Shown here: one piece after another, positions 19,600 to 28,627 of the stretch | How the letters are laid out: the number at the start of each line of letters is the position of its first letter | How positions within the stretch are numbered: position 1 is the first letter of the stretch | NCBI GenBank assembly: GCA_963803115.1 | Contig: CAWDLN010000013.1 | Location: 175,880-239,879 of the forward strand | Length of the DNA stretch: 64,000 bases | Direction of reading: 5' to 3' | DNA from: DATBGZ01 sp963803115 | GTDB taxonomy: Bacteria; Actinomycetota; Actinomycetes; Mycobacteriales; Micromonosporaceae | Translations under genes and position numbers: made by a program | The notes under the pieces: generated by a model | Database searches by the model: none | What the model was told of the DNA's origin: nothing | The model's input: only the letters and a program-made list of their open reading frames with translations

Positions 19600-19998
19600 A
19601 TGCTCGAGTCCTTCAACGTCAACGGCGAAAGTCTTGAAGTCGAGTTCATTGAAAGAACGCAGGTGAAAGAGGGTGTCACCTGCGATGTCTACCGGTTTAA
19701 GGACGACGATACACGGGATCTTGGAATTGTTGAAGTACTCGCCGGATTCAAGACGCCGCAGCAGAGAGTCGTTCAGGGTGAATCAACCATCGAGGGCCTT
19801 GTATCTGGACAAGGACTACTGACAATCACGAAGCCCAATGGAGAAGTTGTAGTGCACGACTTCAGTCATCTTGGAGTGCCGGCGGCAGCTGTCAATCGGG
19901 GAGAAGTGATGCAATGGCATGCGAATGGGGATGTCCCGCTGCGCTTCTATGAGATATGCACTCCACCGTACCAACCCGGACGGTTTGAGGACTTGTAG
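19600..19998 (+). CDS. Small cupin-like protein
   Basis: 132 residues with a single jelly-roll layout: VYRFKDDDTRDLGIVEVLAG, TPQQRVVQGESTIEGLVSGQ, GLLTITKPNGEVVVHDF, then GEVMQWHANGDVPLRFYEIC. Cupins bind small ligands or metals; no clear two-histidine metal motif is visible, so a role cannot be given. The start at 19600 follows GAAGGGG with nine bases of spacing. Lower GC than the conserved regions; it marks the right edge of the transferred island. It converges on the CGNR gene. Confidence 0.65.
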   Translation: MLESFNVNGESLEVEFIERTQVKEGVTCDVYRFKDDDTRDLGIVEVLAGFKTPQQRVVQGESTIEGLVSGQGLLTITKPNGEVVVHDFSHLGVPAAAVNRGEVMQWHANGDVPLRFYEICTPPYQPGRFEDL

Positions 19999-20124
19999 AA
20001 GAATGCGGTTCGAAGCCTGTTGCGTTCGAGCGGGTGGAGTCGTTGCCGGCCGCGCCGGACGTCACGTGGGACCAGGCCTGACCCCCGCATCTGCGCCGGA
20101 GGAAGATCGCCAGATTGACACCTC

Positions 20125-20760
20125 TCAGACGGCACAGAAGTCAAGTCCCGCCTCGGGCCGACCCGGCACGCCGCGTGTTCGCTCGGCGTAGCGGCGAGCC
20201 TTATTACGGTTGCCGCACCACGCCATCGAGCACCACCGGCGCCGGCCCCGCGGGTCGGCGAACACCCACCCGCAGCCCGCCCCGGGACAGGCCGAAACCC
20301 GTTGCGCGTCCGGTCCGGTGAGCAGGGTGGTCGCTGCCCAGGCGACCGCGTGCAGGGGAGACTCCACAGTGGACTGATCGAATACCCAGGTCGCGGGCCG
20401 GCTCGGCGACAGGCTCGCGGCGGCGCCGGCCGCTCGCACCTCGGCGTTGATGGTGGCCCAGTCGCGCCGGGTGCCGCCCTCGAGCAGCACGGCGTAGAGC
20501 GCGGACCGCAACGCCAAGGCCCGTCCGACCACCTCCGCCGCTGCTTGCGGTGCGGCCGCGTCGAGCCGGCGTTGGCGAGCCACGGCGGTCGGTTGGAGTA
20601 GCCCGACATGTCCGGCCCAGACGGCCAGATGGGCGTGGCTGTGCAGGTACTCCTTCGGGGTCGAGGCACCCCAGCCGGCCCTCGTGTTGCAGAAGTTCAG
20701 CGCCGGATCGTCGGTCACGGCCAGCGGGACGATGAGCCCGTCGACGACGACCGACGCCAT
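20125..20760 (-). CDS. CGNR zinc-finger (ABATE-domain) regulator
   Basis: 211 residues. The N-terminal ABATE domain (LNFCNTRAGWGASTPKEYL) is followed by a C-terminal zinc finger with Cys pairs CPGAGCGWVF and CSMAWCGNRNKARRY; the CGNR tetrad names the family. Such proteins are predicted DNA-binding stress or antibiotic-responsive regulators. Transcribed divergently from the FtsX-type permease gene with 92 bp between starts, so it may control that exporter (inference). The start at 20760 is preferred over 20775; GAGGG precedes it. Confidence 0.85.
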   Translation of the reverse strand: MASVVVDGLIVPLAVTDDPALNFCNTRAGWGASTPKEYLHSHAHLAVWAGHVGLLQPTAVARQRRLDAAAPQAAAEVVGRALALRSALYAVLLEGGTRRDWATINAEVRAAGAAASLSPSRPATWVFDQSTVESPLHAVAWAATTLLTGPDAQRVSACPGAGCGWVFADPRGRRRWCSMAWCGNRNKARRYAERTRGVPGRPEAGLDFCAV

Positions 20761-20852
20761 GGTCCGTTTCACCACCCTCGGGTGTTAACCTGCAAACTTG
20801 AGCCTACCGGTTAGTCCCGGCGGGGGTGCGTGGGTAGCAGACGGGAGGCCAC

Positions 20853-23800
20853 GTGCGCGTCGTCGTCTCCCTCGCGTGGGCGCGGTTGCGACACCGGCCG
20901 GCCCGGTGGCTGCTCGTTGCGCTCGGGGTTGCGGCGGCCACGGTGCTGCCCGTGGTCACGCAGGGCGTCTCGGCCGCGGTCGCCGCGCAGGCCCTGCGGT
21001 ACGGCGTCGAGTCGTTGCCGCCGGGTGACCGCAGTCTCGCCGCGATCCGCTCGAGCGTCACGATGTCCCCGGCCGAGATCGCCGACCTCGACCACACGGC
21101 CCGCGACGCGTTGGCGCCGCTGACCGCCGGGCCGATCCGGCTGCAGATGCTCACCCGCGCCATCTCCGATGGCGTGGGTGGCACCTACTACTTCGGTGCC
21201 GCCGACAATCTGCCCAGCGTCGTGCGCGTCACCGAAGGCCGGCTGCCGACCAGCTGTACCCCAAGCCGGTGCGAGGTCATCGTGCTCGGCGCGGGAAACC
21301 CGTCACCGCCGCCCGAGGCGGGCCTGGTCGTCGTCGGTCGGGCCGTACGCAGCGAGCCGCTCCTGCTGGCCGGTTCGTTCGATCCGGGAGACGGCTCGCC
21401 GATCCTGCTCGCCGATGGCGTTGCCGCGGCGGCTCAACTGTCCTATCTGGAGCAATTTCAGCGTTCGTACGCCTGGGTCAGCCCGGTCGACCTCGACCGC
21501 GTGAACGCGGTTGGCGTCGACGAGTACCTCGACCGCAGCGCCCAGGCGAGCATTGTCCTGTTCCGCTCCCGGCTCAGCCTCACCTCACCTGACCAGCAGC
21601 TGCGGGCCGAGGCCGACCGAGCGAGCCTGTCCACGCGGCGATTCGCGCTGCTGGGAGGCGCGGCGACCGCGCTGCTGCTCGGATTCTGCGCGATCGGCGC
21701 CATCGGGCTGCGCCGCGACCATGTCGCAACCGCGGAGTTGTTGCGCCGCCGCGGCGCGCGTACCCGACACATCGTGGTGCTGGCCGGCGTCGCCGGCGGC
21801 GTGCCGGTCGTCGCCGGCGCGCTGCTCGGCACTGTTGTCGGTGGCCTCGGGGCGGCCGCCGTGGCCCGGGCCGAAGGACTGCCGGTCTGGGCGACCGCGG
21901 TGTCGTCGGTGCGGGCGGCGGCGCCGGCCGTTGTGCTCGGCGCGCTGGCGGCCGTGGTCGTGGTGGCCGGCACTCTCCTCAGTGGACCGTCGGCTCGGGC
22001 GGCCTGGCGGGGCGTCGACATCGTCATCGTCGCGGGCGCGGTGACGGCCGCGTTGGCGCTCGCGCGCGGGGCGATCACCGCCCAGTCGCTGGGCCAGAGC
22101 TTCGACCCGCTGCTCGTCGCCTTGCCGGTGCTCGCGGTGGTCTGCGGCGGGCTGCTGGTGGGTCGGCTCTGGCCGCCCCTGACCGCGGCCGCGTCGCGGC
22201 TGGTTCCGCGACGGCTCCTCGCGCCCCGGCTGGGACTGGTTGGTGCGGTGCGAAACCCGCTGCGCCCGGTCGCCACGGCCGCGTTCCTCGCCGCCGCGGT
22301 CGCCATCGTGACCTTCGCCGGTGCCTATCAGGCCACACTGCGCCAGGGCGCGGTGGACCAGGCGGCATTCGCGGTGCCACTCGATGCCAACGTCCGGGTC
22401 GGTCAGAGCCTTCGCGAACCGCTGGATGTCGCGACGCGCGAGCAGTACCGAGCGGCGGGGCTGGCGCCGTATGGGATCGTGCGAAGTGCGGCCACGGTCC
22501 GGCTCAACGCCGCCCAGGCCCTGACGCCGGAGTTGGTCGGCGTCGATCCGGCCGCGCTGCCACTCGTTCCCGGGTGGGACAACCTGGTCGGCGCGAGCAA
22601 CCCGGAAGCCTCGGCACGGGCCATCCGCGCCGAGTCGGCCGCATCGGGTCTGGCCGTACCGGCGGGCGCCACCACGGTCACATTCCCGGCCACCGGCAAT
22701 CTGTCCGATGTGGACCTGGTGGGGTGGTTCCGGCTGCCGGACGGCCGCGACGCCCCGGCGGCGCTGACCGCCGGCCCGGCGGGGACGCTCAGTGGCCGCC
22801 TCGGCGCGCCCGCACCCGAGGGCACCCGGCTGTTCGCGGTGACGGTGTCGGAGAACGAGTTCAACAACACCCGCCGGCAGCACCATACGGGCGAGGGTGG
22901 TACCGACCTGCCCGCGCTGACCGGATCGGTCACGCTCGGCCCGGCCGCGTTCGACACGGGCACGGCCGGTGGTGACTGGTCCGGATGGGGATCGCCCGGG
23001 GCGACCGTGACCGCCGGCGCGAGCCTCACCATCTCCTACGCCCTGACCGGACCGAAGGTGGTGGCCCGCGCCGGATTCGGAGCGGAGCCACCACTGGCCG
23101 TGCTGGTCGACCCGGATACGGCCGCACTGGCCGGCGGTGGCGCGCTGGACATCACGCTCAACTCCGGGCCGCCGATCGCCGCGACCGTGGTCGGTGTGCT
23201 GCCCCGCTTCCCCGACACGGGACCGCGATTCATCGTCGCCGACGCCCGGGCGGTCGCGGACCGGCTCGACGCCCGCGACCCCGGCACCGGATCGGTGGCC
23301 GAGCTCTGGCTCGCCGCCAGTCCCGGGGTCGACGCCGGGGCCGTTCTGGCGCGGGCGCCGTTCGACCTGCTCCGCACCGACCTTCGCCAGGCCCGGCAGG
23401 ACCGGCTCGCGGGCGACCCCGTCGCGGTCGGCGCGTCCGGCCTGCTCACCAGCGGCGCACTGTTCGCCTTCGTAGTGGCGTTGCTCGCTCTGGTGTTGCT
23501 GGTGATCGCCGAGCGGCGCGACGACTCGGCCCAGCTCTACGCATGGGAGAGCGATGGCGTGTCACCCGGCACGCTGCGGAGGTCGTTGTTTGCGCGGGCA
23601 GTGGCCGTGGTCGCCGTCGGCGTGCCGGGCGGGATCGTGGTCGGCCTGGTGCTGTCCCGGATCACGACCGCGCTCGTCCAGGTGACCGCCGTGGGTGGCG
23701 CCCCGATGCCGCCGCTGGCGACCGCGATCACTCCACTATGGACGGTCCTGGCCCTCGCCGGGGGGGTGCTGGCCGCGCTCGCCGCGTGCGGCGGACTGAC

Positions 23801-23855
23801 GGCGGCGGCCCTACGCGAGCGTCTGCCGCGACGGCCGGAGGAGGGATTGGCATGA
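20853..23855 (+). CDS. FtsX-like ABC transporter permease
   Basis: 1000 residues. One membrane helix near residues 20-40, a large extracytoplasmic domain, a bundle of helices (~265-500, including LLLGFCAIGAIGL and AAFLAAAVAIVTFAG), a second extracytoplasmic domain, and a final three-helix FtsX segment (~860-990). This is the MacB/LolC-like arrangement used to extract lipids, lipoproteins or peptides from the membrane. GGGAGG lies just before the GTG start. The stop overlaps the ATPase start in ATGA, so both are translationally coupled. Confidence 0.85.
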   Translation: MRVVVSLAWARLRHRPARWLLVALGVAAATVLPVVTQGVSAAVAAQALRYGVESLPPGDRSLAAIRSSVTMSPAEIADLDHTARDALAPLTAGPIRLQMLTRAISDGVGGTYYFGAADNLPSVVRVTEGRLPTSCTPSRCEVIVLGAGNPSPPPEAGLVVVGRAVRSEPLLLAGSFDPGDGSPILLADGVAAAAQLSYLEQFQRSYAWVSPVDLDRVNAVGVDEYLDRSAQASIVLFRSRLSLTSPDQQLRAEADRASLSTRRFALLGGAATALLLGFCAIGAIGLRRDHVATAELLRRRGARTRHIVVLAGVAGGVPVVAGALLGTVVGGLGAAAVARAEGLPVWATAVSSVRAAAPAVVLGALAAVVVVAGTLLSGPSARAAWRGVDIVIVAGAVTAALALARGAITAQSLGQSFDPLLVALPVLAVVCGGLLVGRLWPPLTAAASRLVPRRLLAPRLGLVGAVRNPLRPVATAAFLAAAVAIVTFAGAYQATLRQGAVDQAAFAVPLDANVRVGQSLREPLDVATREQYRAAGLAPYGIVRSAATVRLNAAQALTPELVGVDPAALPLVPGWDNLVGASNPEASARAIRAESAASGLAVPAGATTVTFPATGNLSDVDLVGWFRLPDGRDAPAALTAGPAGTLSGRLGAPAPEGTRLFAVTVSENEFNNTRRQHHTGEGGTDLPALTGSVTLGPAAFDTGTAGGDWSGWGSPGATVTAGASLTISYALTGPKVVARAGFGAEPPLAVLVDPDTAALAGGGALDITLNSGPPIAATVVGVLPRFPDTGPRFIVADARAVADRLDARDPGTGSVAELWLAASPGVDAGAVLARAPFDLLRTDLRQARQDRLAGDPVAVGASGLLTSGALFAFVVALLALVLLVIAERRDDSAQLYAWESDGVSPGTLRRSLFARAVAVVAVGVPGGIVVGLVLSRITTALVQVTAVGGAPMPPLATAITPLWTVLALAGGVLAALAACGGLTAAALRERLPRRPEEGLA

Positions 23856-25375
23856 CCCTGGCGGTGCGTGCGCACGATGTCTTCTGCCTCTACCCGACGC
23901 CTCGGGGTCAGGTCGCGGCGCTGCGCGGCCTCACCCTCGACATCGCCGCCGGCGAGCGGGTCGTCGTACATGGACCGAACGGCTCGGGAAAGACGACACT
24001 GCTGCGCGTGCTCATGGGCGAGGTGGCGCCGAGCGCGGGCACGGTGGACGTCTGCGGTGTGCCGCTCGGCGCGGCCGAGGCGCAACGGGCCCGCTTGCGC
24101 GGACGTCGGATCGGGCTGGTCGACCAGCACCACGGCCGCAGCCTTCGGCCCGAGATCTCCGTTCGGGACAACGTGGCCCTGCAGTTGCGCCTGGCCGGTG
24201 TGGGCGCGCGTACGGCGCGCCGTCGGGCCGAGGCGGTGCTCGGACGATTGGGCCTGGCCGACCTGGCCGCCCGGCGCCCGGCGACGCTCTCCGGTGGCGA
24301 GGCTCAGCGGGTAGCGGTCTGTGCCGCGGTCGCCCACGAGCCGGACCTCGTCTTCGCCGACGAGCCGACCGGCGAGCTCGACCAGGCCTCGGCGGACTCC
24401 GTCTACGACCTGCTCGCGACGGCCGCGGCGAGCACCGGTGCGGCTCTGCTCGTGGTGAGCCATGACGCCCGCGCGGGTCGGATCGCGGACCGGATCGTGC
24501 GTATCCGCGACGGCCGGCTGAGCGAAGAGTGGCGTCCGACGGGCGACGGCGCTGCCGCGGACGAGACGCTGGTGGTCGACGATCGGGGCTGGGTCCGGTT
24601 ACCCGAACCGATGCGTCGCCGTACCGGCCTTACCAGTCGCGGACACGCCACAGTGGACGGCGACGCGATCGTGCTCCGGTCCGCCGCCGATACGGTCGCC
24701 GACATCGAGTCGAGGCCGCCGCCGTCCCGGCCGGCGACCCCCGGCGCCGAGGTGGCGTCGGTCACCGGAATCGTCGTGGACCGGGACGGGCGCCGGGTGC
24801 TTGACAGCGTCAGCCTCGTGGTGCCGGCCGGCACATTGACCGTGGTTCGGGGCCGGTCCGGATCGGGCAAGACGACCCTGCTGCGTGTCCTGTGTGGACT
24901 CGAGCGGCCCGACGCCGGCATCGCCTGCGTCGCCGGAACCGACCTGTCCGGACTCGACCGGGACGGCCTGGCGGCGTTGCGCCGGCGGCACGTCGGCGTC
25001 GCCGGTCAGGGCACCGCACTCGTCGAGACCATGGACGTCATCGAGAACCTCGATCTCGTTCGACTTGCCCGGCACGTGCCGGCCGACCCGGGACTGGTGG
25101 CGGAGCTGATTGCGGCGCTCGGACTCACCGCCGTGGCCCACCGCGCGGTCCGGGTGCTGTCTGGCGGAGAGCGGCAGCGGGTCGCCATCGCGAGGGTGCT
25201 GGCGGGTACGCCGGAGCTCGCGGTTCTGGACGAACCCACCTCGCGCCAGGACGAGGCGCATGCGGAGCTGGTGGTGGGGGCGCTCACCGCCGCGGCGCGC
25301 CGGGGCGTGGCGGTGCTGGTCGCCACGCACGATCCCCTCCTGGTCGAGGCTGCCGACGCTGACCTGCCGCTGTGA
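23852..25375 (+). CDS. ABC transporter ATPase with two nucleotide-binding domains
   Basis: 507 residues with two complete ATPase units. Unit 1: Walker A GPNGSGKTT (~45), signature LSGGEAQR (~148), Walker B VFADEPTGE. Unit 2: Walker A GRSGSGKTT (~340), signature LSGGERQR (~430), Walker B AVLDEPTSR. A ~60-residue linker between them, containing DDRGWVRLPEPMRRRTGL and ATVDGDAIVLR, resembles an AbrB-type swapped-hairpin segment. Start is the ATG at 23852, overlapping the permease stop by four bases. Both domains look catalytically competent, although the second Walker B lacks the usual TGxLD. Confidence 0.87.
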   Translation: MTLAVRAHDVFCLYPTPRGQVAALRGLTLDIAAGERVVVHGPNGSGKTTLLRVLMGEVAPSAGTVDVCGVPLGAAEAQRARLRGRRIGLVDQHHGRSLRPEISVRDNVALQLRLAGVGARTARRRAEAVLGRLGLADLAARRPATLSGGEAQRVAVCAAVAHEPDLVFADEPTGELDQASADSVYDLLATAAASTGAALLVVSHDARAGRIADRIVRIRDGRLSEEWRPTGDGAAADETLVVDDRGWVRLPEPMRRRTGLTSRGHATVDGDAIVLRSAADTVADIESRPPPSRPATPGAEVASVTGIVVDRDGRRVLDSVSLVVPAGTLTVVRGRSGSGKTTLLRVLCGLERPDAGIACVAGTDLSGLDRDGLAALRRRHVGVAGQGTALVETMDVIENLDLVRLARHVPADPGLVAELIAALGLTAVAHRAVRVLSGGERQRVAIARVLAGTPELAVLDEPTSRQDEAHAELVVGALTAAARRGVAVLVATHDPLLVEAADADLPL

Positions 25376-25460
25376 TGCTCACGATGGCTGTAACGCTCAC
25401 GATGGCTGTGATGCCCGCGGTGGCGGCCGATCCTGGGCGAGGACAGCGAGGTACGCACGG

Positions 25461-25466
25461 TAGGTT
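25461..25466 (+). promoter_or_regulatory. Leaderless -10 element of the membrane protein gene at 25473
   Basis: TAGGTT followed by six bases and the GTG start at 25473. Confidence 0.5.
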
Positions 25467-25472
25467 GGCGGT

Positions 25473-26216
25473 GTGAACGACGTCGGCGAGACCGGGAATG
25501 ATCGCGTCGTCGACGAATTCGCGCCGCCCCCCGAGGCGGGCAACTACCGCCCGTGGCCACCCACCAGCCGTGCCCCGACCACCGCCCGGACCCGGTGGCG
25601 CCTGATCGGCCTCGTGGCCGGCGGCGTTGCCGGATCGGTCATGCTCGCCGCCGCCTGCGCCGCCGGACTCACGTTCGCCGTTCGCTCGACCGATCCGGAT
25701 CTGAGCCAGCACACCAACGCCGCGACCTTTCCAGCGGTGACGGTGCAGCCGTTCTCCGGCGTCTATCCCGTCCCGCAGGACCTCTGCCGGAGCGCCGACT
25801 TCTCCGGGCTGAGTCCGCTGTTCTACAAGTCGAGCGGGAGGACCTCCGCCGCGCGAACCGACGCCGTCACGGGGGCAGCGGTTTCGACGTGCCAGGGCAC
25901 CACCGGCAACGAGCAGGTGCTGGGCGAGTTCCTCTTGGAGGTATCGGTGTTCCGCGATGTCGCCGCCGCCACCAAGGCGTTCGACCATGGACGCGCCCGC
26001 GGCGCCTCCAACGTCGATCTGGGCCAGGGTGGGTACACCTCGGTCGATCCCGCCCGCGGCCTCCTGGTCACGGCCCGTGACTACAACCTCACCATCTCGA
26101 TGTCATGGCGGCCGGCGGATCCCGCGGCGGCGGAACGGGTGGTCGTGTCCGACAAGGTGCTTCTGATGCTCGCCGACGTATGCCGGTCCAATCTGCACGT
26201 GCTGCGCGTGGGTTGA
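25473..26216 (+). CDS. Single-pass membrane or lipoprotein-like protein of unknown function
   Basis: 247 residues: a ~45-residue Pro-rich cytoplasmic segment, one membrane helix (LIGLVAGGVAGSVMLAAACAA, residues ~50-72), then an extracytoplasmic domain with three Cys (LCRSADFSG, VSTCQGTTG, ADVCRSNL). The domain resembles DUF3558-like secreted proteins of actinomycetes in Cys spacing and length, but I do not recognise it firmly. The GTG start fits the leaderless box at 25461. It is about 100 nt after the ABC ATPase and has its own promoter. Confidence 0.7.
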   Translation: MNDVGETGNDRVVDEFAPPPEAGNYRPWPPTSRAPTTARTRWRLIGLVAGGVAGSVMLAAACAAGLTFAVRSTDPDLSQHTNAATFPAVTVQPFSGVYPVPQDLCRSADFSGLSPLFYKSSGRTSAARTDAVTGAAVSTCQGTTGNEQVLGEFLLEVSVFRDVAAATKAFDHGRARGASNVDLGQGGYTSVDPARGLLVTARDYNLTISMSWRPADPAAAERVVVSDKVLLMLADVCRSNLHVLRVG

Positions 26217-26251
26217 CCGATCGGTCAGCTTCGTTGGGCGAGTTCTGCCGC

Positions 26252-26257
26252 TAGGCT
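26252..26257 (+). promoter_or_regulatory. Leaderless -10 element of the first GrpE-like/Hsp70 module
   Basis: TAGGCT, seven bases, then the GTG start at 26265. Confidence 0.5.
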
Positions 26258-26264
26258 GCCGCTC

Positions 26265-26990
26265 GTGGACCGCACCGACCTGGCCTCCCGCGCCGGTGCG
26301 GCCGCCGTCTTCGTGTCATTGCTGCGGGAGGCGCGCACGCCGCTGTCGGCGCGCGCGCTCAAGCAACGGTTGCGCGCCCGAGGCGTCGACCAGGGCACCG
26401 TCGATTCCGCGTGGCGGCGTGCGCAGCCTGCGGTGCGCGGCCATGTCGATGTGTGTTACGACCCGGGTCGGGGCAGCTACTGCTACGGCGACAGCGGCCG
26501 AGCGGCGCCGGCGCTCACCGCGGACGAGGCGCTGGACCGGTTGCTCCCGGCACGGACGACGGCGCGCCGGGCCGAGCTCGCCACGATCGTGCGCGCCGCG
26601 CTGAAGGAGCGCGACGACCTGGAGGCCCGGCTGCGCGGGGCGTACGCGGGTAGCCGGGCGCTTCGGGCCGCGCACGAACGGCAGATGCAGATCGACGCGG
26701 TAAGGGCCCTCGCCGACGTGGTGTCCGAGGTGGAGGAACTCGCCGCCGCGGGAGCGGACTGTCTCGTGACGGCCGAGCGGGTACGCGCGTTGGCGCAGGC
26801 GTTCGGCCTGGCGCCCATCGGTCGGGCGGGGGAGCAGACCAGCTTCGAGCCGGCCTGGCACACGCCGATCGGCCCGGCGCCGCCGGACGGATCGCGGGTC
26901 GCCGTCATCCGCCCGGGCTATACCTGGCCGATCGGCGAGGAGGTTGTACTCATCCACAAGGCCCAGGTGGCGTGGCTAGGTCGGGGCTGA
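26265..26990 (+). CDS. Winged-helix, coiled-coil, GrpE-like protein (module 1)
   Basis: 241 residues. Residues ~10-75 form a winged-helix-like unit (LSARALKQRLRARGVDQGTV, then DPGRGSYCYG as wing). Residues ~110-170 are charged and helical. Residues ~180-240 (IGRAGEQTSFEPAWHTPIG, then VAVIRPGYTWPIGEEVVLIHKAQV) match the layout of the GrpE beta-domain, which contacts the Hsp70 ATPase and promotes nucleotide exchange. The next gene encodes an Hsp70, so it is probably its dedicated exchange factor. It is a paralogue of the protein at 28628 with the same domain order. Confidence 0.7.
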   Translation: MDRTDLASRAGAAAVFVSLLREARTPLSARALKQRLRARGVDQGTVDSAWRRAQPAVRGHVDVCYDPGRGSYCYGDSGRAAPALTADEALDRLLPARTTARRAELATIVRAALKERDDLEARLRGAYAGSRALRAAHERQMQIDAVRALADVVSEVEELAAAGADCLVTAERVRALAQAFGLAPIGRAGEQTSFEPAWHTPIGPAPPDGSRVAVIRPGYTWPIGEEVVLIHKAQVAWLGRG

Positions 26991-27030
26991 CCGTCGTACT
27001 CGTTGATTTGTACACATTGGAGTGTGCTTA

Positions 27031-28605
27031 TTGGACGCCGATGCGGTAGCGGTCGACTTCGGCACGGCGACCACTCTGGTGGCGCAGCGGTTCGGCCCAG
27101 GGCCGGCGACCATCGTGCCGCTGGGCCGGTCGACCAGCTGGCTGCCGTCGGCGGTGCGGGCTGACGGGTCGCGGCTGATCGCGGGGGAGGACGCCGACAC
27201 CGTCAGCCCAGAGCACGTCATCCATTCGGTCAAGCGGGCGATCACCCTGCGAGCGCCGACGATCCCGCTGCCCGGACCCACGGGCGGTTCCGGCGATCCC
27301 ATCGAGGTCAAGGCCGACGCGGCGATCGCCGCGGTGCTGCGCGAGGCGGTGGCCCGTGCCCGGGCAACCGGGGTCACCGTCACCGGCTCGCCGGTGGTGC
27401 GCCTCGGGTGCCCCGCGATGTGGGACGGCGGCCAGCGCCGGCGGCTGCTCGACATCGCCGCCCAGGCCGGGCTGCCGGTCGCGGAATCGGCCCTCATCGA
27501 CGAGCCGGTCGCGGCGGGCGTGGCGTGGCTCGCGCACCGGTTTCTCTCGGCCGGCGAGCGGCCGACGGGTCGGCTGCTCGTCTTCGACATGGGCGGTGGC
27601 ACGCTCGACGTCGCCGTGCTCGCCGTGACCGGTGGCCCCACCCCGGAGATCGCGGTGCAGGCGTGCGTGGGTACGACCATGGCCGGTGACGCGCTCGATG
27701 GCGCGATCGCCAGGGATTTCGCCATGGAGATGGCCGAGCAGGGCGTCGACCTGTCCGAGCATCCGCATCCCGAGCTCGCCTGGGCGCTGCTTGAGCGGGC
27801 CGCCCGCGAGACCAAGGTCCGGCTGAGCGAGGTCGGCGAACATCCGGTCGTGCTGCCCCGCGCGCTCGGCTACCCGCATGTCATCCGTTATCGGCGCGAG
27901 CAGCTGGAGGCCGCGTTCGGTTCCCACCTGGACGGTGCCGAGAACCTGGTGCTGTCGGCGTTGCGGGCGGCCCGGCTGGTCCAGGCCCCGGCCACGGCGG
28001 CCGCGCTGCGAGCGATCAGCCGGACCGAGCTCGCCGCCGGCATCGACTTCGTGCTGCTGGTCGGCGGGATGAGCCGGATCCCGTACGTTGCCCGGCGCCT
28101 GGCCCGGTTCTTCCCCGGCGCCGCGATCTTCGACGACACCGGAGTGGCGCCGGAAGAGGCGGTGGTCATGGGCCTCGGCGACCCGGCCGGCTATGAGCGG
28201 ATCAGCCTGCACCGACCGGGATTCGACTTCGTGCTCGACTGCGAATTCGGCCGCGTCGTCGCGTATGAGGCGTACACGCCGCTGTACGAGCCCTGGCAGG
28301 TCTACAGTGGACATTCGGAGCTCGGGTACGTGCGTCGGCTCCGGCCGCCAGAGGTGCCCACGCGCGGCTTCGCGACACTGCGCGCCGTGGCCGGCTCCGG
28401 GGAACCGCTCACGATGCGGCTCGACGGTCAGCGCATCGATGGGCTGCCCGTCCGGCTGGGATTGGCCGATATCGTCTTCAGCCTCGGCTGCGACGGGCGC
28501 CTCGAGCTCATCGACGCCACCGGTGAGGTCACCACGCTGCGGGCCGAAGGCTGGCCGGTGCCGGGACGCGACCACGCCGGGCCCGTGTTGCACCGGTTAC
28601 CGTGA
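27031..28605 (+). CDS. Divergent Hsp70-family ATPase (module 1)
   Basis: 524 residues. Actin-fold ATPase motifs are complete: phosphate-1 VDFGTATTLVA (~7), LIDEPVAAGVAWL, phosphate-2 FDMGGGTLDVAVL (~185) and adenosine LLVGGMSRIPYVARRLA (~344). The ~160 residues after ~365 are not a DnaK substrate domain with lid but a short beta-rich region (RISLHRPGFDFVLDCEFGR, YTPLYEPWQVY). The start is set at TTG 27031, because GGAG lies eight bases upstream; the GTG at 27022 overlaps that site. It begins 40 bases after the GrpE-like gene and is one of two paralogues. Confidence 0.82.
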   Translation: MDADAVAVDFGTATTLVAQRFGPGPATIVPLGRSTSWLPSAVRADGSRLIAGEDADTVSPEHVIHSVKRAITLRAPTIPLPGPTGGSGDPIEVKADAAIAAVLREAVARARATGVTVTGSPVVRLGCPAMWDGGQRRRLLDIAAQAGLPVAESALIDEPVAAGVAWLAHRFLSAGERPTGRLLVFDMGGGTLDVAVLAVTGGPTPEIAVQACVGTTMAGDALDGAIARDFAMEMAEQGVDLSEHPHPELAWALLERAARETKVRLSEVGEHPVVLPRALGYPHVIRYRREQLEAAFGSHLDGAENLVLSALRAARLVQAPATAAALRAISRTELAAGIDFVLLVGGMSRIPYVARRLARFFPGAAIFDDTGVAPEEAVVMGLGDPAGYERISLHRPGFDFVLDCEFGRVVAYEAYTPLYEPWQVYSGHSELGYVRRLRPPEVPTRGFATLRAVAGSGEPLTMRLDGQRIDGLPVRLGLADIVFSLGCDGRLELIDATGEVTTLRAEGWPVPGRDHAGPVLHRLP

Positions 28606-28615
28606 GGCACCCCGT

Positions 28616-28621
28616 TAGAGT
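28616..28621 (+). promoter_or_regulatory. Leaderless -10 element of the second GrpE-like/Hsp70 module
   Basis: TAGAGT, six bases, then the GTG start at 28628. The second module therefore has its own promoter directly after the first. Confidence 0.5.
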
Positions 28622-28627
28622 CGTCGG

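Noticed and set aside
22985..23851. Upstream extension of the double-ATPase frame by ~290 codons
   Set aside because: The extension overlaps the FtsX-type permease in another frame and is Arg/Gly-rich. The real start is the ATG at 23852 in the ATGA overlap.
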